This document shows, piece after piece, positions 53,178 to 61,174 of a stretch of 64,000 bases of DNA. The position numbers and the translations under genes were made by a program. The notes beneath the pieces were generated by a model. That model saw only the letters and a list, made by a program, of their open reading frames with translations, ran no database searches and was not told where the DNA came from. Numbering within the stretch: position 1 is the stretch's first letter; each line of letters opens with the position of its first letter. The stretch lies in NCBI RefSeq assembly GCF_030063145.1, contig NZ_JASISM010000003.1:400716-464715 (forward strand), given 5' to 3'. This stretch comes from Cryobacterium sp. PH31-L1 (lineage in GTDB: Bacteria; Actinomycetota; Actinomycetes; Actinomycetales; Microbacteriaceae).

Positions 53178-54374
53178 TTGTCACGTCACACTCCATCCTT
53201 GGATACCTCCGTGTCCGGCGAGAGTGACGGCACCGTTTTTCCCCCGGGAGAACCGGCGGCTCTGACACGTCGCGAACTGCGTGAGCGCGAGCGAGTGGCA
53301 TTCTCGGCCGCAGCGTCGGTCGCTGAGGTTGAGGCCGACGTCGTTCGCCTCAGCCCCGCCGCCGACCTGATCGTCGCTGCTGACCTTGGTGAACCCGATC
53401 TTGAACCGGCCGTCGTGACCGAGAGCGACCGCATCGTCGCGGCCGTACCGGTCGCCGACGCCGAGCCCACCGACTACGAGAAGCTGCTGGCTCCCGGCGT
53501 CACCCAGTTGATCCCCACCGTGATTCCCGCCGCCGGCACCCGGCCCCGCCGCCGCCAGCGCGTCGAGCAGAAGCCTGGCGAGACCTTTGCGCCCGCGCGC
53601 GATTTCGTTCCCGCTGGCGCACTGCCCCGGCGAACCCCTCTCGCACGACCGCTCGGAAGTACCATGCGCAAGCGTGCGGCCAAGGGCGTATCCATTCTCG
53701 CCATGTCCTTCGTGGCCCTGATGGCCGTCGCCACCTCGATTCCGGCCCAAGCGTTGCTGTCCTCGCAAGACGTACAGGCATCCGCTTTGGAAGCGCAGCG
53801 CATTGCGCCGGACGCTGAGGCGCAGAGCATGGACATGGCTGGTGGAGACACGGTCACCGTCGAGCGCGACGGCTACAAGTCGAGTACCCTCGCCGAAGTT
53901 GCTGCAGCCAGCGGCATCCGCCTGGAAGACACCTTCACCAACAACCCGAACGGCACCATCCAGTGGCCGTTTGCCGTAGGTGTGCACATCGGAAGCCATT
54001 TTGGCCTACGCGACTGCGCCGGCTGCTCCGCAGACCACCAAGGCCAGGACTTCAACCCGGGCGTCGGCGCTCCTATCCAGTCGATCGCCGATGGCGTCGT
54101 GAGCGTGGCCGAAGACGGGGAGGGCAGCCTCGGCGTGCACATGATCATCGACCACATGATCGACGGCAAGCTCGTGTCGAGCGTGTACGCGCACATGATC
54201 CATGGATCGATGCTCTTCAAGGTGGGCGACGTGGTCAAAGTCGGCCAGGTTATCGGCAAGACCGGCAGCACCGGAATGTCGACCGGCCCGCACCTGCACT
54301 TTGAGATTCGTGAAGGCGGAATCAAGGGCACTCATGTCGACCCGCTCGCCTGGCTCTACGCCAACACGAACTAG
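53178..54374 (+). CDS. M23 family metallopeptidase (LytM-like endopeptidase)
   Basis: About 398 residues. A long charged cytoplasmic N-terminus (about 1-155) leads to a single membrane segment (SILAMSFVALMAVATSIPAQALL), a linker, and a C-terminal LytM domain with zinc ligands in HQGQDFNPG (HxxxD) and GPHLHFEI (HxH). It would cut peptidoglycan cross-links outside the cell. The start is uncertain: TTG 53178 or GTG 53211 are both plausible and the open frame continues upstream. A 157-bp AT-rich leader with a small hairpin (53078-53095) precedes it. Confidence 0.88.
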   Translation: MSRHTPSLDTSVSGESDGTVFPPGEPAALTRRELRERERVAFSAAASVAEVEADVVRLSPAADLIVAADLGEPDLEPAVVTESDRIVAAVPVADAEPTDYEKLLAPGVTQLIPTVIPAAGTRPRRRQRVEQKPGETFAPARDFVPAGALPRRTPLARPLGSTMRKRAAKGVSILAMSFVALMAVATSIPAQALLSSQDVQASALEAQRIAPDAEAQSMDMAGGDTVTVERDGYKSSTLAEVAAASGIRLEDTFTNNPNGTIQWPFAVGVHIGSHFGLRDCAGCSADHQGQDFNPGVGAPIQSIADGVVSVAEDGEGSLGVHMIIDHMIDGKLVSSVYAHMIHGSMLFKVGDVVKVGQVIGKTGSTGMSTGPHLHFEIREGGIKGTHVDPLAWLYANTN

Positions 54375-54583
54375 GAAACGCGCCCGAGCCGAGCCAGCCC
54401 TTCGGCAGCGCAAAACGGCGGCAGACCGTCGAAGCTGGACAGGTCGGCGTCGCTCGCATCGACGGGTTCCATCGCCACGACCTGGTCGTGCGTCGCTCGC
54501 GAACTTCCACGGCATCATGAACCGGGCCAGCTCGAGATTCAGCTCCCGCCCGCCTCACGCGAACGGTCGACGGCGTCGGTCAT
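54371..54583 (-). pseudogene. Gene fragment after the GH13 gene, possibly (p)ppGpp synthetase
   Basis: ATG 54583 overlaps the GH13 stop (ATGA), the mark of a coupled downstream gene, but after 14 codons (MTDAVDRSREAGGS) a stop appears. In the next frame ELNLELARFMMPWKFASD follows, which resembles the N-terminal helix of small GTP pyrophosphokinases (RelQ-type); a third frame then gives about 40 residues to TAG at 54371. Three frames in 210 bp and no complete domain indicate a decayed gene. The family guess is weak. Confidence 0.4.
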
Positions 54584-56280
54584 GCCTCTACTGAGCGCAA
54601 CCAGGCCGTCGAATCGCCCGGCAGGGTGCGGCCGACCAGCTCTTCACTGGAAAGCAGCACGTCACCTGCGGGAAGCTGAACGGATGCCGCGCCCGTGTTG
54701 GCCACAATCGTCACGTCGCCGTTTCGGTACGCCGCGACCTCCGGCCCGAAGCCGTCGATCCACTCCACGGTTCCGGAGGCGAGGGAGTGCTCCCGGCGCA
54801 GGGTCAACGCGTTCTTGTACAACTCGAGGGTGGAACCGGCGACGCCCTCTTGCTGGTCGCGAGCCAGGCGAGCCCACTCGGACGGCTGTGGCAGCCAGCT
54901 CTTCGCGCCGGTGCTGAAGCCGAACGATTCGCTGGCGGCCTCCCACGGAATCGGCACGCGGCATCCGTCTCGTCCGTAACGCTCGCCGTTGGTGCGAAAC
55001 CAGGTGGGGTCTTCGCGGGCGTGGTCGGGCAGGTCGACGGCCTCGGGCAGGCCGAGTTCCTCGCCCTGGTACAGGTAGCTCGAGCCGGGCAGCGACAGCA
55101 TTAGAGCGGATGCCGCCCGCGCGCGTCGAAGCCCCAGCGCGGTGTCGGGCAGCCCGACCGTCTTCGGGCCGATGCCGTGTCCCTGCAGGTTGTCGCCGGT
55201 CAGGGCGAGCCGGGAAGCGTGGCGCACCACGTCGTGGTTCGAGAGCACCCAGGTGCTCGGCGCGCCCACATCGCCGAAGGCTTCGAGCGACTCGTCGATG
55301 ACGGACTTGAGCTTCGCGGCGTTCCACGGGGTTTCAAGATAGGCGAAGTTGAAGGCCTGGTGCATCTCGTCTGGACGCACCCACTTGGCCATCTGGCTGA
55401 GCGGGTCGACCCAGGCTTCGGCCGCGAGAACCCGGTCACCCGGGTAGGCGGCGAGCACTTTGTGCCAGTCGCGGTAGATCTCGTGCACGCCGTCCTGCGC
55501 CCAGTACGGTGCCGTCAGCGGCGTCTCGGCGGTGATGCCGGGTTCCAAAGCGGAGGCCGGCGCCCCGCCCATGCTGCCGCCCTCGGAGGGAGGCGTGTAA
55601 TCGGGGAGGCCGGGAGCCTTGATCATGCCGTGCGCAACATCCACTCGAAAGCCGTCGACGCCGCGGTCGAGCCAGAAACGCAGCACTGCGCGGAACTGTT
55701 CGCGCACCCACTCGCTGTCCCAGTCGAAGTCGGGCTGGCTGCTGTCGAACAGGTGCAGGTACCACTGGCCCGGTGTGCCGTCGGGATCGGTTGTACGGGT
55801 CCAGGCGAGGCCGCCGAACACGGACTCCCAGTTGTTCGGGGGCAGCTCGCCGTTCTTACCCTTGCCATCGCGGAAGGTGTAACGGGCGCGTTCTTCGCTG
55901 CCCGGACCGGCGGCGAGGGCGGCCTGGAACCAGCCATGGTCGCTCGAAGAGTGGTTGGGCACGATGTCGACGATGACCCGGATACCGAGGTCGTGGGCGG
56001 TGCGCTGCAGTACCTCGAAATCGTCGAGGGTGCCGAACAGCGGGTCGACGTTGCAGTAGTCGGAGACGTCGTAGCCGGCGTCGCGCTGCGGCGAGGTATA
56101 GAACGGAGAAAGCCAGATGGCATCGATGCCGAGGCCTTTGAGCTGGGGCAGCCGGGCGCTGATGCCGGCGAGGTCACCCATGCCGTCACCGTTCGCGTCG
56201 GCGAAGGACCGCGGGTAGATCTGATAGATAACGGCCGTGCGCCACCATTCGGTGCCAGGGGTCAGTTCGGTGCCAGTCAT
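54580..56280 (-). CDS. GH13 alpha-glucosidase (oligo-1,6-glucosidase type)
   Basis: A 566-residue cytoplasmic glucosidase of glycoside hydrolase family 13. The barrel motifs are DIVPNHSSSDHGW (region I, about 104), GFRVDVAHG with the nucleophile Asp (region II, about 202), LAAEAWVDP with the acid/base Glu (region III, about 272), and SNHDVVRH (region IV, about 334). It starts EWWRTAVIYQIYPRSFADANG. It would release glucose from short alpha-glucans or maltose-like sugars. No sugar transporter or LacI-type regulator lies beside it. Confidence 0.94.
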   Translation of the reverse strand: MTGTELTPGTEWWRTAVIYQIYPRSFADANGDGMGDLAGISARLPQLKGLGIDAIWLSPFYTSPQRDAGYDVSDYCNVDPLFGTLDDFEVLQRTAHDLGIRVIVDIVPNHSSSDHGWFQAALAAGPGSEERARYTFRDGKGKNGELPPNNWESVFGGLAWTRTTDPDGTPGQWYLHLFDSSQPDFDWDSEWVREQFRAVLRFWLDRGVDGFRVDVAHGMIKAPGLPDYTPPSEGGSMGGAPASALEPGITAETPLTAPYWAQDGVHEIYRDWHKVLAAYPGDRVLAAEAWVDPLSQMAKWVRPDEMHQAFNFAYLETPWNAAKLKSVIDESLEAFGDVGAPSTWVLSNHDVVRHASRLALTGDNLQGHGIGPKTVGLPDTALGLRRARAASALMLSLPGSSYLYQGEELGLPEAVDLPDHAREDPTWFRTNGERYGRDGCRVPIPWEAASESFGFSTGAKSWLPQPSEWARLARDQQEGVAGSTLELYKNALTLRREHSLASGTVEWIDGFGPEVAAYRNGDVTIVANTGAASVQLPAGDVLLSSEELVGRTLPGDSTAWLRSVEA

Positions 56281-56366
56281 CCTAAAAGGCTACGGCATCG
56301 TTGCCGAATGCCTGTAGCGTGGGGATGTGGTCTGGAGCTCGCTGTCGGGGTGATAAAGTTTCTAGG

Positions 56367-56393
56367 TTGCCAAAAACGCGGCATTGCTACTGT
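56367..56393 (+). promoter_or_regulatory. Possible promoter of the tRNA-Thr/tRNA-Met pair
   Basis: TTGCCA (56367-56372) and TACTGT (56388-56393) are 15 bp apart, 14 bp before tRNA-Thr. The spacing is short, so this is tentative. Confidence 0.35.
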
Positions 56394-56407
56394 TTTTTGG
56401 TTGCTCT

Positions 56408-56479
<72 letters not shown>

Positions 56480-56510
56480 CAGGCTTGGAAGCGAACAGCC
56501 GACAAGTCGC

Positions 56511-56584
56511 GGCGGGGTAGCTCAGTTGGTTAGAGCACACGGCTCATAATCGTGGTGTCGCGGGTTCAATTCCCGCTCCCGCTA
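56511..56584 (+). tRNA. tRNA-Met, elongator type (anticodon CAT)
   Basis: A 74-base cloverleaf. Acceptor GGCGGGG (56511-56517) pairs with TCCCGCT (56577-56583) with G-U pairs at both ends. Anticodon stem CACGG/TCGTG encloses CTCATAA. The first base pair is G-U and the anticodon stem lacks three successive G-C pairs, so it is not the initiator. A phage-type integrase gene points at its 3' end, making this the likely integration site. Confidence 0.93.
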
Positions 56585-56589
56585 CAAGA

Positions 56590-56624
56590 ACCCCGGATTT
56601 CTGCGGAAGTCCGGGGTATTTTTT
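56590..56624 (+). terminator. Intrinsic terminator after tRNA-Met
   Basis: An 11-bp stem with one G-U pair (56590-56600 with 56607-56617), followed by ATTTTTT. It may lie inside or just beyond the attachment site. Confidence 0.88.
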
Positions 56625-56662
56625 CGCCGTTTTTAGGCCAACCCCGCATAAACCCCGCAGAT

Positions 56663-57802
56663 TCAATCTGTCGGCAGCAAGGAATTCATCGTTTCCGCGG
56701 CACGGATGCCGCCCGTGTTCTTGGCCATGTAGACATCCTGGGTCAGAGACGGGTTCGCGTGGCCGAGGAATTCCGCAATTTCTCGAGCGCTGAGTCCGGA
56801 CTGGTCCAAAGCGGTGGCCACCGTTTTGCGGAAGCTGTGAGTCGTGACCGTCGGATACCCGATCCGCGTACGAGCCATGCGCCAGTCGCGCGAGGTATTG
56901 CGAGGATCTCGAATATTGCCACGTAGTGTCGGGAAGACCAGGTCATCATCGTTTTGAATTTTGAAATTCGACTGCCGATGCCGGAGGAGGTCGACGAGAT
57001 TCTTCGGAATCGCGATCGTACGGACCCCGGCCTTCGTCTTGGTGTGATCCTGGAGGAGGACACCCTGACCACGCGCGCGGATCACGTTGGCGTTGATCGC
57101 CACAGTTCCGGCGGCGAGGTCGAGCGCGGACCATCGAACGGCCAGTACTTCCCCCAGCCGGCACCCCGTACCGGCGAGGAAAAAAATCACGTCCGCAGCG
57201 TCAACCTGGTTCAGTCGAGCGTCAGCGCGGACAGCAGCAAGTAGGCGCGGCAAGGTATCGAGAGGGATAGCGGTCGCGCCCCCGCGAAGGCGAGCGATGT
57301 TGTCGATCTCCCGTACGGGATTGACCTGAATCGCGTCGGAGCGCGCTGCCACGCCCATCATCCCGGAGAGCACCCCTCGACAAGCTTTCGCAGCCCCAGG
57401 CCCCTGCTTCTCGATGACCTCACTGATGAATCGCCCCAGGCGCTCCGTCGTGGCCTCCGACACGGAGAGCGACCCAATTTTTGGCTTGATGTGGTGCTCG
57501 ATGGTCTGCCGATACGTGTCGATCGTGCGCGGAGCGCGGTCTGCTTTCGTCAGCAGAAAACGATCGGCAAGGTCCGAGAGCGTAGTTTCTCGTTTGACCG
57601 CGCTCACCGACGACGTGCGAACTGTGGTGAGGGCAAGCAGAAGTGATGTTTGCGCCCTCGCTTTCGTCGGCGCAAATCGTTCAATCTGACGAAGCGTTCC
57701 GTCATCAAATCGATAACGTGTGCGTGCCCGCCATGTGCCCGGCGTGATCTCTGACACGCTGATTGTGCCGTGACTTGTCACGGGCACGCGTGGCCTCCCC
57801 AT
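56663..57802 (-). CDS. Tyrosine-type site-specific integrase
   Basis: A 379-residue phage-type integrase. An N-terminal arm-binding part (about 1-60) and SAM-like core-binding domain (TLSDLADRFLL to about 165) precede the catalytic domain: Arg in GTGCRLGEVLAVRW (about 213-226), Lys region HTKTKAGVRTI, HSFRK (His/Arg box, about 320) and LGHANPSLTQDVY with the nucleophilic Tyr. The gene ends 79 bp from tRNA-Met and reads toward it, the typical attL arrangement. It catalyses integration and, with an excisionase, excision. Confidence 0.96.
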   Translation of the reverse strand: MGRPRVPVTSHGTISVSEITPGTWRARTRYRFDDGTLRQIERFAPTKARAQTSLLLALTTVRTSSVSAVKRETTLSDLADRFLLTKADRAPRTIDTYRQTIEHHIKPKIGSLSVSEATTERLGRFISEVIEKQGPGAAKACRGVLSGMMGVAARSDAIQVNPVREIDNIARLRGGATAIPLDTLPRLLAAVRADARLNQVDAADVIFFLAGTGCRLGEVLAVRWSALDLAAGTVAINANVIRARGQGVLLQDHTKTKAGVRTIAIPKNLVDLLRHRQSNFKIQNDDDLVFPTLRGNIRDPRNTSRDWRMARTRIGYPTVTTHSFRKTVATALDQSGLSAREIAEFLGHANPSLTQDVYMAKNTGGIRAAETMNSLLPTD

Positions 57803-57886
57803 GGAACACCTCCTTGAATTCTCTCGGAACCATTGTTGTTCTGAAGTGTTGAACGGCGGACCGGCGCGCTGCTGCAGGCATCGTGT

Positions 57887-58486
57887 TTAGTCGGTCCAAC
57901 CGTCGAGGTCCCAGCCTGCCGAGGCGAGGTAGGACGTGAGCTGCGTAATGCGCCGACTGGACTCGGCGAGTCGTTCCTCAGTGGTGTCCCATTCTTGGGC
58001 TGTAGCGATCTCGCCGGCGGCGGCGTCCAGGGTGCGTTCGATGGCGAGGTTGGTGGTCAGGCGTTTTCGTTCGCGGATCTGGGCGTGTAGCTCTCGCATC
58101 GCTTGCAGTTGGGTGCGTTCGGTGCGTTCGTCGTTGGTGCTCCAGTGGTACGCGCCGTGTTCTGCGCCCGAGATCCAGGCATCGAACTCGACGACCGTCA
58201 TGCCGTCGAAGCTGGAGCTGAGGTTGGCGATGTCGAGTTCAGCCCAGGGCCGGCCGATCGGCGTGAGCAGGAAGATCGGCGTGACGCGGAGAGCTTTTGC
58301 GATGTTCAAGAGCTGACTGACGGAGAGGTCGTGTTTCCGGCCGGCTTCGATGTTTTGCAGGATCGATTCGGTGACGTTGTTGCCCGGAATCAGGTCGGCG
58401 AGGTCCTTCGCTGAGCGGATGCCATGCTGTTTGCGGATGGCATGGATGCGGTTGCCGATCCCCGATTGCGCCAGAAAGTTTGTCAC
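57887..58486 (-). CDS. XRE-type helix-turn-helix regulator
   Basis: A 199-residue protein whose first 75 residues form a Cro/cI-type HTH (IGNRIHAIRKQHGIRSAKDLA, then SILQNIEAGRKHDLSVSQLLNIAKAL). The C-terminal 120 residues are helical, partly coiled coil, without a peptidase (ImmA or LexA-like) motif. It is divergent from the small HTH gene and probably represses the element's early genes through the repeats between them. Confidence 0.88.
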   Translation of the reverse strand: MTNFLAQSGIGNRIHAIRKQHGIRSAKDLADLIPGNNVTESILQNIEAGRKHDLSVSQLLNIAKALRVTPIFLLTPIGRPWAELDIANLSSSFDGMTVVEFDAWISGAEHGAYHWSTNDERTERTQLQAMRELHAQIRERKRLTTNLAIERTLDAAAGEIATAQEWDTTEERLAESSRRITQLTSYLASAGWDLDGWTD

Positions 58487-58515
58487 GCGGACATATTACA
58501 ACTTAAACACTTGTC

Positions 58516-58573
58516 AACCGTTGCAAACCGTTCTACTGTGTCAGCAACAGATTCCGACAGTCGTAATCTGTCG
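58516..58573. promoter_or_regulatory. Operator-like repeats between divergent XRE and HTH genes
   Basis: AACCGTT occurs at 58516-58522 and again at 58526-58532 (10-bp phase). An inverted repeat CGACAG (58555-58560) / CTGTCG (58568-58573) with a 7-bp spacer lies 16 bp before the small HTH start. The region is AT-richer than its surroundings and is the natural control region of the element. Confidence 0.5.
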
Positions 58574-58589
58574 ACAATTGGAGACACTC

Positions 58590-58799
58590 ATGGACGAAGA
58601 ATTCATCCTCCCGGTACACGTGGCCGAACTGACCGGACTGCCCGTTGGCGCGCTCGCCCAGCTGCGCTACATGGGCCGCGGACCGCGGTTCTACAAGCCG
58701 ACCCCGAAGAAGGTGCTCTACAAGCGGTCCGAGGTCATCGCCTGGGTCGAGGCGAGCGCACAGACCCAGACCGGTCAGACCGCGCTCCTGGGACGGTGA
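58590..58799 (+). CDS. Small HTH protein, excisionase-like
   Basis: A 69-residue protein: EEFILPVHVAELTGLPVGAL followed by RYMGRGPRFYK and a KKVLYKRSEVIAWVEA ending. This is the MerR-like winged-helix fold of phage excisionases and AlpA-type regulators, with the recognition helix at about 10-25. It probably binds the attachment site to direct excision, or acts as a transcription regulator. It is the first gene rightward from the control region. Confidence 0.78.
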   Translation: MDEEFILPVHVAELTGLPVGALAQLRYMGRGPRFYKPTPKKVLYKRSEVIAWVEASAQTQTGQTALLGR

Positions 58800-58854
58800 T
58801 CTGGTCTGAACCGTCAACCGCGAAACGAGCGGGTGAGGGTTCGCCCATGAAAAA

Positions 58855-58875
58855 GCCCCGGGGGGCAACCCGGGG
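58855..58875 (+). terminator. Hairpin between the small HTH gene and the winged-helix gene
   Basis: GCCCCGGG (58855-58862) pairs perfectly with CCCGGGGC (58868-58875), 6-base loop, no T-tract after it. It could attenuate read-through from the early promoter. Confidence 0.5.
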
Positions 58876-58953
58876 CAAAGATCGAGCACCTGCGAAGGAT
58901 CTGATCTATGACCAGACTACTGAAATTCCGCCATCTCGCAACGTCTCATCCCC

Positions 58954-59397
58954 GTGTGGGTGGGTGAGACTGCGGTGGGCCTTTACGCGGCCAAGAGTGC
59001 CGTTCTGCTGGCCGCGCAGATGCGGCTGAGTAACGCGTCGGCTCGGCTGCTCCTGTACATGGCATTGGAGTGTTGGGACGATGCGAACAACCCACTCGGT
59101 CAGGCGCCGCGCCGCTACTTCGCCGGCCGCGAATCCTCCGCCATCGGACTGGGGTACCTCGCGCCGGAGACCGCCTCGGTGAAAGCGCACACCGCCGTCA
59201 AACGCGCCGTCCATGAACTCATCCAGGCCGGCGCCATCACTCGAATTCGAGCCGGCGGCAACGGACTCACCGCCGAATACGAACTCCAAGTCGACAGTAC
59301 GAAACCGGCGACGAGCCGAAATTCCCGGGTGCTGATCCTGCCGGTTCCCAGCCATCAGGGGGTCAATATGTGGACCCCTGAGGGGGCCAATTTCTGA
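58954..59397 (+). CDS. Winged-helix protein, possible replication initiator
   Basis: A 147-residue protein. Residues 15-105 look like a winged helix-turn-helix (SNASARLLLYMALECWDD, then SVKAHTAVKRAVHELIQAGAI and a wing TRIRAGGNG), as in small plasmid or phage replication-associated proteins. The C-terminal 30 residues fall in a G/C palindromic repeat tract at DNA level and read GVNMWTPEGANF before TGA. The same frame continues after the TGA for 21 codons (PPKGVKNGTFRGPFQTPLNST) in similar style, so the stop may be a truncation or be read through. GTG 58954 or 58960 are the possible starts. Function is inferred only from fold and position. Confidence 0.6.
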   Translation: MWVGETAVGLYAAKSAVLLAAQMRLSNASARLLLYMALECWDDANNPLGQAPRRYFAGRESSAIGLGYLAPETASVKAHTAVKRAVHELIQAGAITRIRAGGNGLTAEYELQVDSTKPATSRNSRVLILPVPSHQGVNMWTPEGANF

Positions 59398-59450
59398 CCC
59401 CCTAAGGGGGTCAAAAACGGCACTTTCAGGGGGCCATTTCAGACCCCCCT
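59356..59450. repeat. Iteron-like GGGGGTC/GACCCCC repeat cluster
   Basis: Within 95 bp the words GGGGGTC or GGGGGCC and their complements recur: CAGGGGGTCA at 59356, GGACCCCTGAGGGGGCC at 59372-59388, the 19-bp palindrome TGACCCCCTAAGGGGGTCA at 59395-59413, CAGGGGGCC at 59427 and GACCCCCC at 59442. Units alternate in orientation. The cluster spans the end of the winged-helix gene and the noncoding region after it, where a replication initiator could bind. Confidence 0.65.
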
Positions 59451-59820
59451 TAACAGTACTTAAACAGGAAAAACAAAACAGTAACAGTACGCGCGCGCGG
59501 ACTGACCTGTGGATAACTCGACGACGGAGCGGATCAAACTCCAGCCATGGAGCCGCTGCTTTGCCCCGCCGACGTCGTTCAAACACATTTGTGACCTTTC
59601 CGGCTGGTCACCGTAGCTCGCTGCGCGCCTACCGTTCGCAGATTCTCAGACGCGGTCGCAGGCTCCCTTATTTCGCCTGAGATTCCGGGCACTCGCGGCG
59701 CTCTCGCTCGCTATCGATTTCTCTCGCCGGAAGGCACAAAAAACAGTTGGTCGAAGAAATCAAGGCCAACTACACCCCGTAGCAATTCAACGCACCACAT
59801 CTATCGAAGGAGAAGCACTT
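59451..59820. other. Noncoding region before ssb, candidate origin
   Basis: About 370 bp without a credible gene. It starts with an A-rich stretch (59455-59490), contains a CG alternation at about 59491-59500 and a short palindrome CACATTTGTG at about 59586-59595. An AT-rich segment next to G/C repeats would fit a replication origin; this is inference. A ribosome-binding site GAAGGAG precedes the ssb start. Confidence 0.4.
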
Positions 59821-60183
59821 ATGTCCACACGCACCATCATCGGCAACCTGGCTCTCGACCCCGAGGTCGTCACAGCCGGCAGTATCCAGATCACCAAGCT
59901 GCGCGTCATCGAGAACACCGGCGAATACCGCGGCGGCAAATGGCTCGCCCACGACGCCGCAACCACGCATTTCGTGGAAGCCAAGTTCGAGCTCGGCCAG
60001 AACGTCGCCGCCACCCTGCACAAGGGCGACCCCGTCATCGTTGTTGGCCGCGAGCACACCGACAGCTGGGGCGACGACCAGGCACGCCAATACGGCCGCG
60101 TCATCGACGCCGACAACGTCGGCCCCGACCTCAACCGGGCCGTCGCCACCGTGCGGCGCAACTCCAAGCCTGACGCCGAGTAG
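59821..60183 (+). CDS. ssb: Single-stranded DNA-binding protein, element-borne
   Basis: A 120-residue OB-fold protein. It starts TRTIIGNLALDPEV, has strands WLAHDAATTHFVEAKF and LHKGDPVIVVGREHTDSWG (the usual SSB strand 4-5 region KGDxVxVxGR), and ends without the acidic DF-type tail of chromosomal SSB. A short SSB without the tail is common on plasmids and integrative elements, where it protects single strands during replication or transfer. AAGGAG lies 8 bases before the ATG. Confidence 0.88.
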   Translation: MSTRTIIGNLALDPEVVTAGSIQITKLRVIENTGEYRGGKWLAHDAATTHFVEAKFELGQNVAATLHKGDPVIVVGREHTDSWGDDQARQYGRVIDADNVGPDLNRAVATVRRNSKPDAE

Positions 60184-60244
60184 GCATCCAGGGTGGGCCG
60201 CGCTTGCGGCCCACCGTCAAACACCTCTTGAAAGGAGAACCACT

Positions 60245-60625
60245 ATGAACGACCGCGATACCGAACTGATCACCACGGCCAACGAGCTGGCTGAGACAGC
60301 ACGGAGCCTGGCACACGCGACTCGAGCGATTAACCACCCCTACGATTCGTATCTGCTGCTCGGGTGTCTGACCGCCACCGAGCGCTCCCTCGGCCAGGTC
60401 TACGACCAGCTCGCCAACTGGCACAGCACCGTCATCGACGGCGTCGAGTACAACGGTGAAGACAGCTGCGGCATCGGCTGCGCATCCGGAGTCGCCCGTG
60501 CTGAGCTCGGCCTCCGTGATGCAGCTCAATTCGCTGGCATCGTCGAGGACGCCCTCATGCAAGCCCACAACGGTAACAGTGTCGTCCGCTGGTTCGACGA
60601 TGTCAGAGCGGCGCCAGACGCCTAG
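60245..60625 (+). CDS. Hypothetical protein of the element
   Basis: A 126-residue helical acidic protein; two helices (about 1-30 and 38-62) are followed by a segment with two Cys (DSCGIGCASGVARAELGLRD) and a last helix. No family recognised. It has a good ribosome-binding site (AAAGGAG) and follows ssb by 61 bp, so the two are probably co-transcribed. Confidence 0.65.
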   Translation: MNDRDTELITTANELAETARSLAHATRAINHPYDSYLLLGCLTATERSLGQVYDQLANWHSTVIDGVEYNGEDSCGIGCASGVARAELGLRDAAQFAGIVEDALMQAHNGNSVVRWFDDVRAAPDA

Positions 60626-60685
60626 ACAGGCGTCCAACGGTGTTCATCAAAAGCACGGAATGCCACGAACCCATGTATCGAGGGG

Positions 60686-60724
60686 GTCGTTTACCCCGGC
60701 AGGGCGCGCGCCGGGGTAAACGAC
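60686..60724. repeat. Perfect 15-bp stem-loop
   Basis: GTCGTTTACCCCGGC (60686-60700) pairs perfectly with GCCGGGGTAAACGAC (60710-60724); loop AGGGCGCGC. It is the first of two large hairpins between the hypothetical gene and the replication-relaxation gene. Confidence 0.85.
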
Positions 60725-60736
60725 GGGGTAAGGGGT

Positions 60737-60856
60737 CTCTTTCCCTGTCCCACCGCCACCCCCTCGCTGCGCTCGCTTCCCAACCTCCCACACCCATCGT
60801 TCCTCAGTGTGTAGGAGGTTGGGAAGTAAAGGGGTGGTGGTGGGACAGGGAAAGAG
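60737..60856. repeat. 120-bp imperfect palindrome (double stem)
   Basis: The outer arms 60737-60762 and 60831-60856 (26 bp each, CTCTTTCCCTGTCCCACC at the left edge) match at 25 positions. Inside, TTCCCAACCTCC (60777-60788) pairs perfectly with GGAGGTTGGGAA (60814-60825). The two stems are separated by unequal internal loops (14 and 5 bases) and capped by 25 bases. Such a structure is far larger than a terminator and resembles transfer or single-strand origins. Confidence 0.85.
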
Positions 60857-60990
60857 AAGAAAAAAGTAGAAGAAAAAAATACAGAAGTACAAGAACAAGA
60901 GAAAAAACAGAAGAGAAGAAAGAGAAAGAACAAGACCAAAAAAGTAAGAGAAACGAAAAATCAGGGCAAGGAAAGGCAAGGCAGAATGAG
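60848..60990 (+). other. Purine-only tract
   Basis: For about 140 bp the plus strand is almost entirely A and G (repeats such as AAGAGAAGAAAA), far below the window's GC level and strongly strand-biased. A Lys/Glu-rich frame crosses it but is not credible. The rest of the 549-bp gap 60626-61174 shows no gene besides the stem-loops. The tract begins inside the right arm of the large palindrome. Confidence 0.8.
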
Positions 60991-61174
60991 CAAGAAATGT
61001 GGCAGCTGGAAGAGGCGAAGCAAGCCGCGAGCAGACCAGAAAAATGACGACGAGATGCGAGCTGGGATAGCCGGCGAGAGTTGCAGAAGCGCGGTGTGGC
61101 ATTACCGGTGGTGTCGGTGGCGGGGTGCAGAATCGTGGGTGTAGAGCTTGGAACGTTGTCAGTGCGGAGGCTGA

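Noticed and set aside
59733..59778. Short frame ending HKKQLVEEIKANYTP before ssb
   Set aside because: Looks coding over 15 codons but has no start nearby and no upstream continuation of similar quality; probably chance.
60640..61047. 135-codon Lys/Glu-rich frame across the stem-loops and purine tract
   Set aside because: The sequence is dictated by the A/G tract and the palindrome; no start signal, no fold expected.
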